DNA of 64,000 bases from Deltaproteobacteria bacterium (lineage in GTDB: Bacteria > Desulfobacterota > Desulfobacteria > Desulfobacterales > Desulfosarcinaceae), in contig JAKALP010000004.1 of NCBI GenBank assembly GCA_021824175.1, forward strand, positions 1-64,000, given 5' to 3'. Below the pieces are notes generated by a model. That model saw only the letters and a program-made list of their open reading frames with translations, was not told the origin of the DNA and made no database searches. A program made the position numbers and the translations under genes. Below are positions 32,914 to 41,220 of the stretch, piece after piece (within the stretch, counting starts at the first letter, position 1; the number at the start of each line of letters is the position of its first letter).

Positions 32914-35907
32914 ATGCCCCATCCTTCGGACCCCAATAATCCTGGCTTGTCCATCGGCACCGAACTTCACGGCTACCGCATCCAGCGCATCAGCGTACTC
33001 AAGGAACTCGACGCGATCTTTTATCTGCTGGAACACATCACTGCCGGCGCGCGCCACCTGCATATCAGCAACAAGGACCAGGAGAACACTTTTGGCGTGA
33101 CCTTCAAGACCATCCCGGCCGACTCCACGGGCGTGGCCCACATTCTGGAGCACACCGTGCTGTGCGGCTCCCGGCGCTATCCCGTGCGCGATCCATTCTT
33201 CTCCATGCTCAAGCGCAGCCTGAGCACTTTCATGAATGCCTTTACGGCCTCGGATTGGACCATGTACCCTTTTGCCACCCAGAACCGCAAAGATTACTAT
33301 AACCTCATGGATGTCTACCTGGACGCGGCCTTTTTCCCGGTGCTGGATCGTCTCAGTTTCAAGCAGGAGGGCCACCGCCTGGAGCTGGAGCCGGCTCTCC
33401 AGGACAAGAGCCAGATCGCGCTGGTGTACAAAGGCGTGGTCTACAACGAGATGAAAGGCGCCATGTCCTCGCCCGATCAAATCATGGGCCGCTCCATGCT
33501 CAATGCGCTCTTCCCGGATACCACCTACCGCAACAATTCGGGCGGCGACCCGGCCGTGATTCCCCAATTGACCTATGATCAGCTGGTGGGCTTTCACCAG
33601 CGCCACTATCACCCCAGCAACGCCTTTTTCTACACCTACGGTAATCTGCCCCTCAAAGACCATCTGGCCTTTATCGCCGATAAGGTGATGGGCCGTTTCA
33701 CACGCATCGATCCGCGCACCGAGGTGCCTTCCCAGCCGCGCTGGAACGCGCCCCGCACCGCGCGTTACACCTATCCCCTGGCGGCCGAGGAAGATCCGGC
33801 GCGCAAATATCAGGTGGCCGTGGCCTGGCTGACGTGCGATCTGCGCGATACCTTCGAGGTGCTGGTGCTCTCGGTACTGGAGCAGATTCTCATCGGCAAC
33901 GCCGCTTCGCCCTTGCGCAAAGCGTTAATGGATTCGGGCCTGGGAAGTACTTTGAGTGATGGCTCGGGTTATGATGCCGACAGCCGCGACACCCTTTTTT
34001 CATGCGGCCTGAAAGACACCACCGAAGCAGCCGCCGAGCAGGTGGAGAAGATCATTTTTACTACTCTGGAACAGTTGGCGGCCAATGGGCTGGACCCCGA
34101 GATGATTGCCTCGGCCATCCACCAGATTGAATTCCATCGCAAGGAGGTCACCAACACCCCCTATCCCTACGGGATTAAATTGATGCTGATGAGCATCGGC
34201 AGTTGGCTGCACGGCGGCGATCCCCAGCGCGTGCTGCAATTGGATGCCGACTTCCAGCGCCTGCACCAGGAGATCGCGGCCGGACGGTTCCTGGAGCAGC
34301 GCATCCGGCAATACTTCCTGGACAATCCCCACCGGGTGCGCATGGTGTTGGCCCCGGATCAGCAAAAGGCGACCCAGGAGGAACAGCGGGTGCGCCAGGA
34401 GTTGCAAGCCATCCAGGCCAAGTTGGATGAAAGCGCGCGGCGCCAGATTCAATCCGATGCTATGCAATTGAAACAGCGCCAGGAGCACCCCGAAGATGTC
34501 TCCTGTCTGCCCACTCTGGCCCTGGCCGATATCCCGCCGGAGATCGATGTTTGCGCGCCCAGCCTGGTGGAGAAGCAATTGCCCCTGTGGCGCTATGCCC
34601 TTTCCACGTCGGGCATCCACTACCTGAGCGCGGCCCTGGGCACGGCCGCGGTGCCCGAAGAGTTACTTCCCTGGGTGCCGTTCTTCTGCTACACCTTTTC
34701 AAAATCGGGCACGGCGCTTTCTGATTATACTCAGATGGCGCGGCGCATGGATGCGGTGACCGGCGGTGTGGGCATGAACGCCCAGGCCCGCATTTCCTAC
34801 GATCAGACCAACACCTGTCTGCCATTGCTGCAGCTCAACGCCAAGTGCCTGACGCGCAACATCGATCCCATGTATGCCATTGTGGAGGAGTTGATCGGCC
34901 AGGTGGATTTCAAGGATCTGCCCCGCATCAAACAATTGGTGGGCGAATACCGTTCCAACCTGGAATCGGGTATTGTGCAGAACGGCCATCGCCTGGCCAT
35001 CTCGTTGTCGTCGCGGACTTTTTCACCGGCCAGCGCCCTGGCCGAGATGTGGAGCGGCATTCATCAAGTGAAGCTGGTGCGCGCGTTCAGCGAGCGGATC
35101 GATGACCAGCGGATCGCGGAGCTGGCCCATAATTTGGCCGCCATCGCCAAGAAGGTATTCACCCCGGACAATCTGGTCATGGCCGCCATCGGCGAGGCCG
35201 ATGCCGTGGAGGCCGCGGCCCGGCGCATTGCCGGCAGCACGGTGCTCTCGGCCTTCCAGCGACCGGCCTTGGATCTCTCCTTTGCCACCTTCAACGTCAA
35301 GACCGAGGCCCATTTGCCCCGCGAAGGCTGGAGCACTTCGTCGGCCGTCTCCTTTGTGGCCCAGACCTTTCCCACGGTCAGCTTTGGCCACGCCGACGCG
35401 CCGGTGCTGGCCGTGCTGAGCAAGGTGCTGCGTTCGCTCTATCTGCATCGTGAGATTCGGGAAAAGGGCGGGGCCTACGGCGGGTTTGCGCTCTACAATC
35501 CGGAAAGCGGCCTGTTCAGCCTGGCCTCTTACCGTGACCCGCACATTGTGCAAACACTCAACGTGTATGCCGGCGTAGCGGAATTCATGCGCACCGCGCC
35601 CATCAGCGATGAAGATATCAAGGAGGCTATTTTGCAGGTTTGCGCCGAAATAGACAAACCAGACCCACCGGGCGTGTCCGCCCGTAAAGCCTTCTGGCGT
35701 CAGCTGGTGAAACTCAATGACCAGACGCGGCGGCAGTACAAGCAGCAATTGCTGCAGGTCACCCGCGCGCGGGTGCTGGCCGCGGCGGAGAGCTATTTCC
35801 GCAATGCCCAGGACCACGCGGCCGTAGCCGTGATCTCCGGTCAGGAGCAGTTGGCGGCGGCCAACGGCCGGCTTGGCGCCAAACCACTGGAGCTCAAGGC
35901 GATTTAA
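32914..35907 (+). CDS. Presequence-protease-like M16C metallopeptidase (PreP/Cym1-type)
   Basis: 997 aa with AAAGGAATCCCC upstream. Inverted zinc motif H76-x-x-E-H80 (HILEHTVLCGSRRYPVRDPF) and the third ligand Glu near residue 177 in VVYNEMKGAMSSPDQ. Four M16 domains linked by a helical hinge, as in PreP; C-terminal REIREKGGAYGGFA matches the substrate-contact Arg/Tyr. Degrades unstructured peptides in a closed chamber. No signal peptide, so cytoplasmic. Ends convergently with the next gene, whose stop shares the four bases TTAA. Confidence 0.95.
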   Translation: MPHPSDPNNPGLSIGTELHGYRIQRISVLKELDAIFYLLEHITAGARHLHISNKDQENTFGVTFKTIPADSTGVAHILEHTVLCGSRRYPVRDPFFSMLKRSLSTFMNAFTASDWTMYPFATQNRKDYYNLMDVYLDAAFFPVLDRLSFKQEGHRLELEPALQDKSQIALVYKGVVYNEMKGAMSSPDQIMGRSMLNALFPDTTYRNNSGGDPAVIPQLTYDQLVGFHQRHYHPSNAFFYTYGNLPLKDHLAFIADKVMGRFTRIDPRTEVPSQPRWNAPRTARYTYPLAAEEDPARKYQVAVAWLTCDLRDTFEVLVLSVLEQILIGNAASPLRKALMDSGLGSTLSDGSGYDADSRDTLFSCGLKDTTEAAAEQVEKIIFTTLEQLAANGLDPEMIASAIHQIEFHRKEVTNTPYPYGIKLMLMSIGSWLHGGDPQRVLQLDADFQRLHQEIAAGRFLEQRIRQYFLDNPHRVRMVLAPDQQKATQEEQRVRQELQAIQAKLDESARRQIQSDAMQLKQRQEHPEDVSCLPTLALADIPPEIDVCAPSLVEKQLPLWRYALSTSGIHYLSAALGTAAVPEELLPWVPFFCYTFSKSGTALSDYTQMARRMDAVTGGVGMNAQARISYDQTNTCLPLLQLNAKCLTRNIDPMYAIVEELIGQVDFKDLPRIKQLVGEYRSNLESGIVQNGHRLAISLSSRTFSPASALAEMWSGIHQVKLVRAFSERIDDQRIAELAHNLAAIAKKVFTPDNLVMAAIGEADAVEAAARRIAGSTVLSAFQRPALDLSFATFNVKTEAHLPREGWSTSSAVSFVAQTFPTVSFGHADAPVLAVLSKVLRSLYLHREIREKGGAYGGFALYNPESGLFSLASYRDPHIVQTLNVYAGVAEFMRTAPISDEDIKEAILQVCAEIDKPDPPGVSARKAFWRQLVKLNDQTRRQYKQQLLQVTRARVLAAAESYFRNAQDHAAVAVISGQEQLAAANGRLGAKPLELKAI

Positions 35908-36185
35908 TCCTTGATCTTCTGCACCGATTCCACGCGGATGCTTTTGCCGTAAGGGCCTTCTTCCAGGACTCCGGTGATTTTGACTGACTTGCCGACCAGG
36001 TTGGATAAATCCTGGTTAAAGATCACGAAGCTTTCCCCATTGGGAATTGCGAGCACAATTCCATCCTCTGTTTTTTTAATGACCCCGGAGATGACGGCTT
36101 CATCCGCCATTGCGCCCACGGCAAACCAAATAGGCAGGACCAACCCCAGAACAAAGAACTTCCAAATCCATCGCGTACGTTTCAT
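35904..36185 (-). CDS. Small exported OB-fold-like protein
   Basis: 93 aa from ATG 36185 (GGGGGAAG upstream). Signal peptide (FFVLGLVLPIWFAVGAMA|DE). The mature 65 residues read as alternating strands: ISGVIKKTEDGIVLAIPNGESFVIF...LVGKSVKITGVLEEGPYGKSIRVESVQKI, an OB-like pattern seen in small periplasmic stress proteins. Function unknown. Shares its stop bases with the convergent protease gene. Confidence 0.72.
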   Translation of the reverse strand: MKRTRWIWKFFVLGLVLPIWFAVGAMADEAVISGVIKKTEDGIVLAIPNGESFVIFNQDLSNLVGKSVKITGVLEEGPYGKSIRVESVQKIKD

Positions 36186-36578
36186 TATTCTACTTCCCCC
36201 CCCATGGAAGTTTGGCCAATCCAGCATAAAACCATTGCTGCCGCAAAAGTGCCATCCATCATGCCCAATGGCCGCGGGAAGGCACGAGTAGAACTTCGAA
36301 GGGCATCCATCCGCGCCATACGCCGGACAGAATGACCCCCGTTGGAACAATGGAAATAGAATGGAGCGTCTGGTTCTTGGCCGTGATTGTGCCGCATGCA
36401 AGTCCATAAGAGGTCGCATGGCCCAGATCATCTGTTAATCGTACCGGCCATGGCCTTTGTACAAAACCGGAACATGCTGCGGGCAAGTCTTGAAATCGCC
36501 AGTTCCGCCTAGTAGCAAATTCGTTTGGGCATCACAACATGAATTGCGATTTGCAACCCATACATTAAATTGATCATC
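36186..36578. other. Gap without a recognisable gene
   Basis: No convincing ORF on either strand. I looked for the GGGGAGUA core of a manganese (yybP-ykoY) leader, since the next gene is TerC-like, and did not find it. Confidence 0.5.
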
Positions 36579-36606
36579 TTGACTTGTTTTGCAACGTTGC
36601 CATTAT
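36579..36606 (+). promoter_or_regulatory. Promoter of the TerC-family gene with GCAACGTTGC palindrome
   Basis: TTGACT (36579-36584), 16-bp spacer, CATTAT (36601-36606). The spacer ends with the perfect 10-bp palindrome GCAACGTTGC (36591-36600), a possible operator. Confidence 0.5.
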
Positions 36607-36648
36607 TCCGCGAAAATAGCACGGATATGAAAGGACCTTTATTGAATC

Positions 36649-37752
36649 ATGGTTTGGATATGGATTGCATTCATTGTTTTTGTCCTGTTGATGTTGGCCT
36701 TGGATCTGGGGGTTTTTCACCGCAAGGCCCATGTGGTCAGCGTCAAGGAGGCCATTGCCTGGTCCGCTGTCTGGATCACCTTGGGGTTGGCGTTTGGCGT
36801 GCTGGTCTATTTAGGCTACGAGCATAAGTGGCTGGGGCTCGGCACACTGGTGGACGCCGTGGACGGCGCGATCAATAGCGGTTCAACCGCCACCGAGAAA
36901 TACCTCACGGGCTACGTGGTCGAAAAATCGCTGAGCATCGACAATATTTTCGTGATCGCCATGATTTTCAGCTTTTTCTCGGTGCCCGCCCTGTATCAGC
37001 ACCGGGTATTGTTCTGGGGGATCTTGGGCGCACTGCTCATGCGCGGGGTGATGATCGCGGTGGGGGCCAAACTGATCGCGGAGTTTCACTGGGTGTTGTA
37101 TTTTTTCGCGGCCTTCCTGATTTTGACAGCCCTCAAAATGCTCTTTCTCAAAACGGAACAGTCGGACCCGAACCAAAATATGGTGGTCCGGTTGACCCGG
37201 CGGCTCTTTCCCGTCACGGCCCGGTTCCATGGGGAGCATTTCATTGTCCGCGCCGGCACCCCTCAAGCCAGTGAAAGCGAGCTGCCCGGCCAGGTCGCGG
37301 CGGCCGACGAGGTCGTGGAGCGGGCTCGGCCGGGCACAATTCTGCTCACGCCCCTGGCCCTGGCCCTGATCATGGTGGAGACCACCGATCTGATCTTCGC
37401 CGTCGATTCTTTGCCGGCCATCTTCGCCATCACCGCCGATCCCTTCCTGGTCTTCACCAGCAATGTGTTCGCCATTCTTGGGTTGCGCTCCCTTTACTTC
37501 GCGCTGGCGGGAATGTTGGAGAAGTTCCGCTACCTGAAAGTTGCCCTGGCGCTGGTGCTGCTAGTGGTGGGCGTGAAGATGCTGTTGGCCGAATGGCTGA
37601 AGCTCATGCTTGGCCGGCACTTCAACCTGTTTTTGTTGGCGGTGGTCTTGGCGATTCTGGCGTCCGGAGTATTGATCTCTTTGATCGTCGACCGTCGGAG
37701 CAAAAAAAGCTTGTCTTCACCTGTTGGGAGTAATGGCGGGCGCTTGGGATGA
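36649..37752 (+). CDS. TerC/Alx-family membrane protein
   Basis: 367 aa, nine or so membrane segments. Both TerC signature motifs are present: VVEKSLSIDNIFVIAMIF (about 84-101) and ETTDLIFAVDSLPAIFAITADPF (about 243-265), with conserved Asp in the membrane that in Alx/MntP-like relatives takes part in manganese or calcium export. The spacing of AAAGGA to ATG 36649 is long; ATG 36627 is out of frame. Its last 36 bp overlap the end of the convergent gene at 37717. Confidence 0.92.
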   Translation: MVWIWIAFIVFVLLMLALDLGVFHRKAHVVSVKEAIAWSAVWITLGLAFGVLVYLGYEHKWLGLGTLVDAVDGAINSGSTATEKYLTGYVVEKSLSIDNIFVIAMIFSFFSVPALYQHRVLFWGILGALLMRGVMIAVGAKLIAEFHWVLYFFAAFLILTALKMLFLKTEQSDPNQNMVVRLTRRLFPVTARFHGEHFIVRAGTPQASESELPGQVAAADEVVERARPGTILLTPLALALIMVETTDLIFAVDSLPAIFAITADPFLVFTSNVFAILGLRSLYFALAGMLEKFRYLKVALALVLLVVGVKMLLAEWLKLMLGRHFNLFLLAVVLAILASGVLISLIVDRRSKKSLSSPVGSNGGRLG

Positions 37753-38526
37753 CCCACTGGAATAGCGCCGCGATAGGGCGATCCAGTGGGCGGGCGTAAT
37801 GGCGGCGGTGGCTGGAGCGATGGCAATGCCATAGGCATCTTGAATTTTGGCCAGGGAGATCGGCCCGATCGGCCTAAAGTCGGGGGTCAGGAGCTGCAGT
37901 GGCTCTTCGTTCCCAATGCCGGTCAAACCGCTGAGGGGAAAATGGATCTCCCAGCCCTCTTTGGTGCGGGCCATCTTGGCGATGGGCGCGATGCCGATTT
38001 GGAATAATTGGGACTCGATACGGCCGGATAAGTAGTACGAGACAGCCAATGCGCCGATTACCATTGGCAGGCTGGCCAGAAGCAAATATAGCGGCGGCCA
38101 CCCCAGGGTCCGGCGGATGATGGAAGGATAACTCTGCCTGAGAGCGGCCTGGCTGGCATAGATTCGCACTTGATACTTCGGTAATTCGCCCGGCGCGGCG
38201 ATCCCTTGCGCCAAGACTTCCAAGGTATATTCTCCAGCCGGCGCTTCGGGCATTGCTTCCAACACTGCGCGCCACAACCGGCCTTGAATTTGTTTGAATA
38301 CGAGTCGAAGATGCGGCGCGTTGACGCGGTAATGCAGCGCTCCGAGCTCTTTGATGGGCGAAGGCATCTCGCCGTTGATCCATTGGGAAGTTCCGCTAAC
38401 TAATGAAAAGCGGTTCTTGGGGGTTAAAAAACCAGAGACAATCATATCCAGCGCTGAAAACAAAAACACAACGCCCAGCAGCCCGCCGATCCAGGCCACG
38501 CGTTTGCTCGTTCTTTGAAGAGTCAT
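37717..38526 (-). CDS. Unknown two-TM membrane protein
   Basis: 269 aa from ATG 38526 (GTG 38538 possible; neither has a good ribosome site). One membrane helix at about 12-32, a roughly 110-residue extracytoplasmic part (YRVNAPHLRLVFKQIQGRLWRAVLEA...GEYTLEVLAQG), a second helix at about 145-165, and a cytoplasmic tail (SQLFQIGIAPIAKMARTKEGWEIHFPL). I recognise no family. It is last in a minus-strand run that begins with the TauE cluster and overlaps terC-like coding by 36 bp at the 3' end. Confidence 0.6.
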   Translation of the reverse strand: MTLQRTSKRVAWIGGLLGVVFLFSALDMIVSGFLTPKNRFSLVSGTSQWINGEMPSPIKELGALHYRVNAPHLRLVFKQIQGRLWRAVLEAMPEAPAGEYTLEVLAQGIAAPGELPKYQVRIYASQAALRQSYPSIIRRTLGWPPLYLLLASLPMVIGALAVSYYLSGRIESQLFQIGIAPIAKMARTKEGWEIHFPLSGLTGIGNEEPLQLLTPDFRPIGPISLAKIQDAYGIAIAPATAAITPAHWIALSRRYSSGSSQAPAITPNR

Positions 38527-38616
38527 TATTTCTTGCACGATCCGATTTGCCCGTTTCCGATACCATCCCTACTGCTGCTCGGCCCTTGAGGTTTGCTGGC
38601 TGCGGCCCAGGTGGCT

Positions 38617-38871
38617 TCAGGCCTCCACGCCCGGCTGTCGCGCGGGGGCATTTTGCAGTTTGCGGACCAGGTAGCGCGCGGCCACCAACGTACCCGCGGC
38701 CATGGGCACAAAGGTTCGCAGGAAGACGGCCGTGAGATTCTCCGGATCCAGCTGGCAGTAATACATGGCCCAGGTCAATTCGCCCAGCAATAGTAAATTC
38801 ATGATCAATACCACCACGCGTTGCCGCGTGTTGAGGCGATTTTCCGGAGCGATGCAGCGCGGTTCAAACAT
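38617..38871 (-). CDS. Small membrane protein
   Basis: 84 aa from ATG 38871 (AGAGGG upstream). Two hydrophobic segments (about 18-38 and 48-66), short basic C-terminus. No family recognised. Between the exporter-associated gene at 39003 and the gene at 37717, so probably part of that operon. Confidence 0.6.
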   Translation of the reverse strand: MFEPRCIAPENRLNTRQRVVVLIMNLLLLGELTWAMYYCQLDPENLTAVFLRTFVPMAAGTLVAARYLVRKLQNAPARQPGVEA

Positions 38872-39002
38872 GGGCAAACCCTCTTTGAGTGTGGCGGCCG
38901 GGGGGAGGCGCTTTTGCGAATGTTGCGTTTAGGCGGGGCAGGCACTTATCGCAATGGGAGGGATGGCTTGCTTTTACTTTGCTCCCCCCGGCCGCTGTAG
39001 TA

Positions 39003-39338
39003 TTATTTCTTCTTAAGATCCTGTTTGGATACGTTCATCACTTTAATGGCGATCTTGTCGGCGCCATTCTGATCATAGGCCAGCCGCAGGATATCACCTG
39101 GTTGGGGCGTGATGCCGATCTGGGCCTTGGCCACATCGAAGACTGACTGGACGCCGGTGGGACGCCCATAAGGCGCTTCCTTGCTGAATTGGATGTCATA
39201 CTCCTCGATGGTGATCTTCATAGCGGTCTTGTCATATTGGAGACATTTGCCCTGGCTGACTTCGGCCGCACTCGCCGCGGTCACCACCAGTAGAATGACT
39301 GCCAGCATCGCCAGGCTTTGTGCCATGATACGTTTCAT
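39003..39338 (-). CDS. Small exported protein of the TauE cluster
   Basis: 111 aa from ATG 39338 (AAAGGAGGAG upstream). Signal peptide ending AASA|AE. Mature part has SQGKCLQYDKTAMKITIEEYDIQFSKEAPYGRPTG, then VFDVAKAQIGITPQPGDILRLAYD, a compact beta-rich pattern with a single Cys. Unknown family; directly downstream (19 bp) of the exporter, so a periplasmic accessory is likely (inference). Confidence 0.72.
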   Translation of the reverse strand: MKRIMAQSLAMLAVILLVVTAASAAEVSQGKCLQYDKTAMKITIEEYDIQFSKEAPYGRPTGVQSVFDVAKAQIGITPQPGDILRLAYDQNGADKIAIKVMNVSKQDLKKK

Positions 39339-39357
39339 TGTAACACTCCTCCTTTGG

Positions 39358-40401
39358 TTAGGCCTGTGCGGCCATTTGGGCGTTTGCCTTTTTCGCGCGC
39401 AATTCCGCGGCCGCGCCTTTGAGCATGATGGCCACGATGTAGACGCAGATGGTGCTAATGGTGCCCAGAATCAGAATCGCGGCTGACATTTCGAACTTGA
39501 ACTGCTTCAAGATGATGGAGATCATGCAGCACAAGACCGCCACGCCGAAGGCCAGACGAATGCCATAGCCTTTGGCATATTTGGTGGCCACGGTGCCAAT
39601 CTGGGCGCCAATGGCCGCGCCAGTGAGCATCACGAATACGGCCACCAGCTCGATACGGCCTTTCAAGGTGTAGGTGAAGGCGCCATACAGACCCGAGATC
39701 ATGACTTCAAACAGGTCGGTGCCCACGGCAATATGAGTGGGAACACCGATGAAGTAGATCAGGGCCGGCATGCGCAGCAATCCGCCGCCGATGCCGAGGA
39801 AACCAGCCAGCACACCGGTGGTGAAACTGACCAGGATGGGCAGCCAGGCCGAGCAGTAAATCCCGGAGGCCTTGAAATGCACCATGGGCGGGATTTTGAT
39901 CTTATGCAGGGTTTTGTACCAGGTGAAGCCTTCGACACCCTTTTCACCTTCGACGATTCCCTGTTTTTTCTTCTTATGGGCCTTGGCGTAATCGGAGAAG
40001 ACCATCAGAGAGATCAGGAATAAAAATCCCACATAGACCCAGCGGACCACCGGGCCCACCTGGCCGAGGCGTTCGAGCCACATGACGATCTGGGCGCCGC
40101 ACTCGATGCCGATCATGGTGCCGATGATCATGATAAAACCCAGCTTGTAGTCCACATTGCCGAACTTGGAGTGGCGAATCGTGGAGACCATGGATTTGCC
40201 CGCGATGTGAGCGATATCCGTGCCAATGGCAAAAGCCATGGGGAACCCCAGGATGTTGAGGCCGGGGGTGACCATCCAGGCGCCGCCCATGCCGAAAAAT
40301 CCACCGATGGTGCCCACCGAGAAACCGATCAACACCAGACCAGGCCAGAAAATCTGCACGCCCGCGATGGGCATAAACATATATAACCAGGAAGCATCCA
40401 T
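39358..40401 (-). CDS. TauE/SafE-family anion exporter
   Basis: 347 aa, AAGGAGG 9 bp before ATG 40401. Eight to nine membrane helices with both signature glycine loops: GTIGGFFGMGGAWMVTPGLNILG (about 32-54) and GVLAGFLGIGGGLLRMPALIY (about 197-217). A roughly 60-residue cytoplasmic insert lies between the halves (KAHKKKKQGIVEGEKGVEGFTWYKTLHKIKIPPMVHF), longer than in simple TauE. Likely exports sulfite or an organosulfonate, fitting a sulfur-metabolising anaerobe (inference). Core of the cluster divergent from the PEP-synthase-like operon. Confidence 0.9.
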   Translation of the reverse strand: MDASWLYMFMPIAGVQIFWPGLVLIGFSVGTIGGFFGMGGAWMVTPGLNILGFPMAFAIGTDIAHIAGKSMVSTIRHSKFGNVDYKLGFIMIIGTMIGIECGAQIVMWLERLGQVGPVVRWVYVGFLFLISLMVFSDYAKAHKKKKQGIVEGEKGVEGFTWYKTLHKIKIPPMVHFKASGIYCSAWLPILVSFTTGVLAGFLGIGGGLLRMPALIYFIGVPTHIAVGTDLFEVMISGLYGAFTYTLKGRIELVAVFVMLTGAAIGAQIGTVATKYAKGYGIRLAFGVAVLCCMISIILKQFKFEMSAAILILGTISTICVYIVAIMLKGAAAELRAKKANAQMAAQA

Positions 40402-40422
40402 GTATTCATTCCTCCTTATCGA

Positions 40423-40719
40423 TTAATGTTCAATGATCTTGCGGGATTTGAGATCCAGCCCGGTGCGCTCCATGATGAAATCCATCAAGAAACCCAGGAT
40501 GCACCCCATGGCCGCGGTAAGGATGACGGCCCAGATGGCGTACATTAAGATATCTGTGTTGTAGAGGTTGGAAAAGTACTTCATCACCCCCGTCACCCGG
40601 CGTGTGTCAGCCACTACCACGATGTTGGTCGCCTTGTCGCCGGCGGCCCAGAGGGTGACCGGCAAGCAAAGGATGCTTGTGGGCACCATGGCCAAAAGTT
40701 TATGGGTCAACCGCTTCAT
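40423..40719 (-). CDS. Small membrane protein preceding TauE
   Basis: 98 aa from ATG 40719 (AAGGAGGA upstream). Signal-like N-terminus (KLLAMVPTSILCLPVTLWA|AGD), a VVVADTRRVTGVMKYFSNLYNTD segment, one membrane helix (about 58-80), and a charged C-tail (MERTGLDLKSRKIIEH). It is the first gene of the TauE operon and may be an exporter subunit. No named family known to me. Confidence 0.72.
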   Translation of the reverse strand: MKRLTHKLLAMVPTSILCLPVTLWAAGDKATNIVVVADTRRVTGVMKYFSNLYNTDILMYAIWAVILTAAMGCILGFLMDFIMERTGLDLKSRKIIEH

Positions 40720-41136
40720 CTTTTAAATCCTCCTTCTTTTCGTCTGGCCGGCTCAGCTCCGTTTCATTGCGCTGGGAACAGACGCGATCAAACCAGCACC
40801 GACCCGTTAAAATGGTTATTCAAATCTCTCGAACCGGACCACTTTGGGAGTGCCCGGTTGAACTTCTTGCATTGAGCGCCGGCACTCCTTCCGGCGTTGC
40901 GTCGTCACAAGATTGAGCAACTCCTATGCCATGGCCCGGTAATCGATTCCGGGGCATAAAAAGGCCTTCTAAAGCGCTGTTGCGATGGCGGGCGTAGCGG
41001 GCTGTCCGTGCCTGCTTTGACAAATTGTAAAATAAGCGGACATTCGGCGTGCCTCGATTTAGCTGGCTACCATGGACCAATGACCTGTATTCGCCGGTCA
41101 TGGCCAAATGGTGGGATGAAAAAAGCGGCTTGCCTT

Positions 41137-41165
41137 TTGGCATATTCTTTGTAGTCAATTAAAAA
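41137..41165 (+). promoter_or_regulatory. Possible promoter of the PEP-synthase-like operon
   Basis: TTGGCA (41137-41142), 17-bp spacer, TAAAAA (41160-41165), 56 bp before the start codon. Imperfect boxes. A TTGACA also occurs at 41017-41022 without a good -10. The divergent gap 40720-41220 has no other feature I can support. Confidence 0.35.
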
Positions 41166-41220
41166 TTTGGGAATGGAAGAAATGCGGTCCAATGCTGAAA
41201 TAGGCCGTGGAGGTTGGAAC

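Noticed and set aside
36259-36486. 75-codon minus-strand ORF in the gap before the TerC-like gene
   Set aside because: No Shine-Dalgarno and no domain-like pattern.
36186-36648. Manganese riboswitch (yybP-ykoY) before the TerC-like gene
   Set aside because: The GGGGAGUA core and the two flanking stems are absent.
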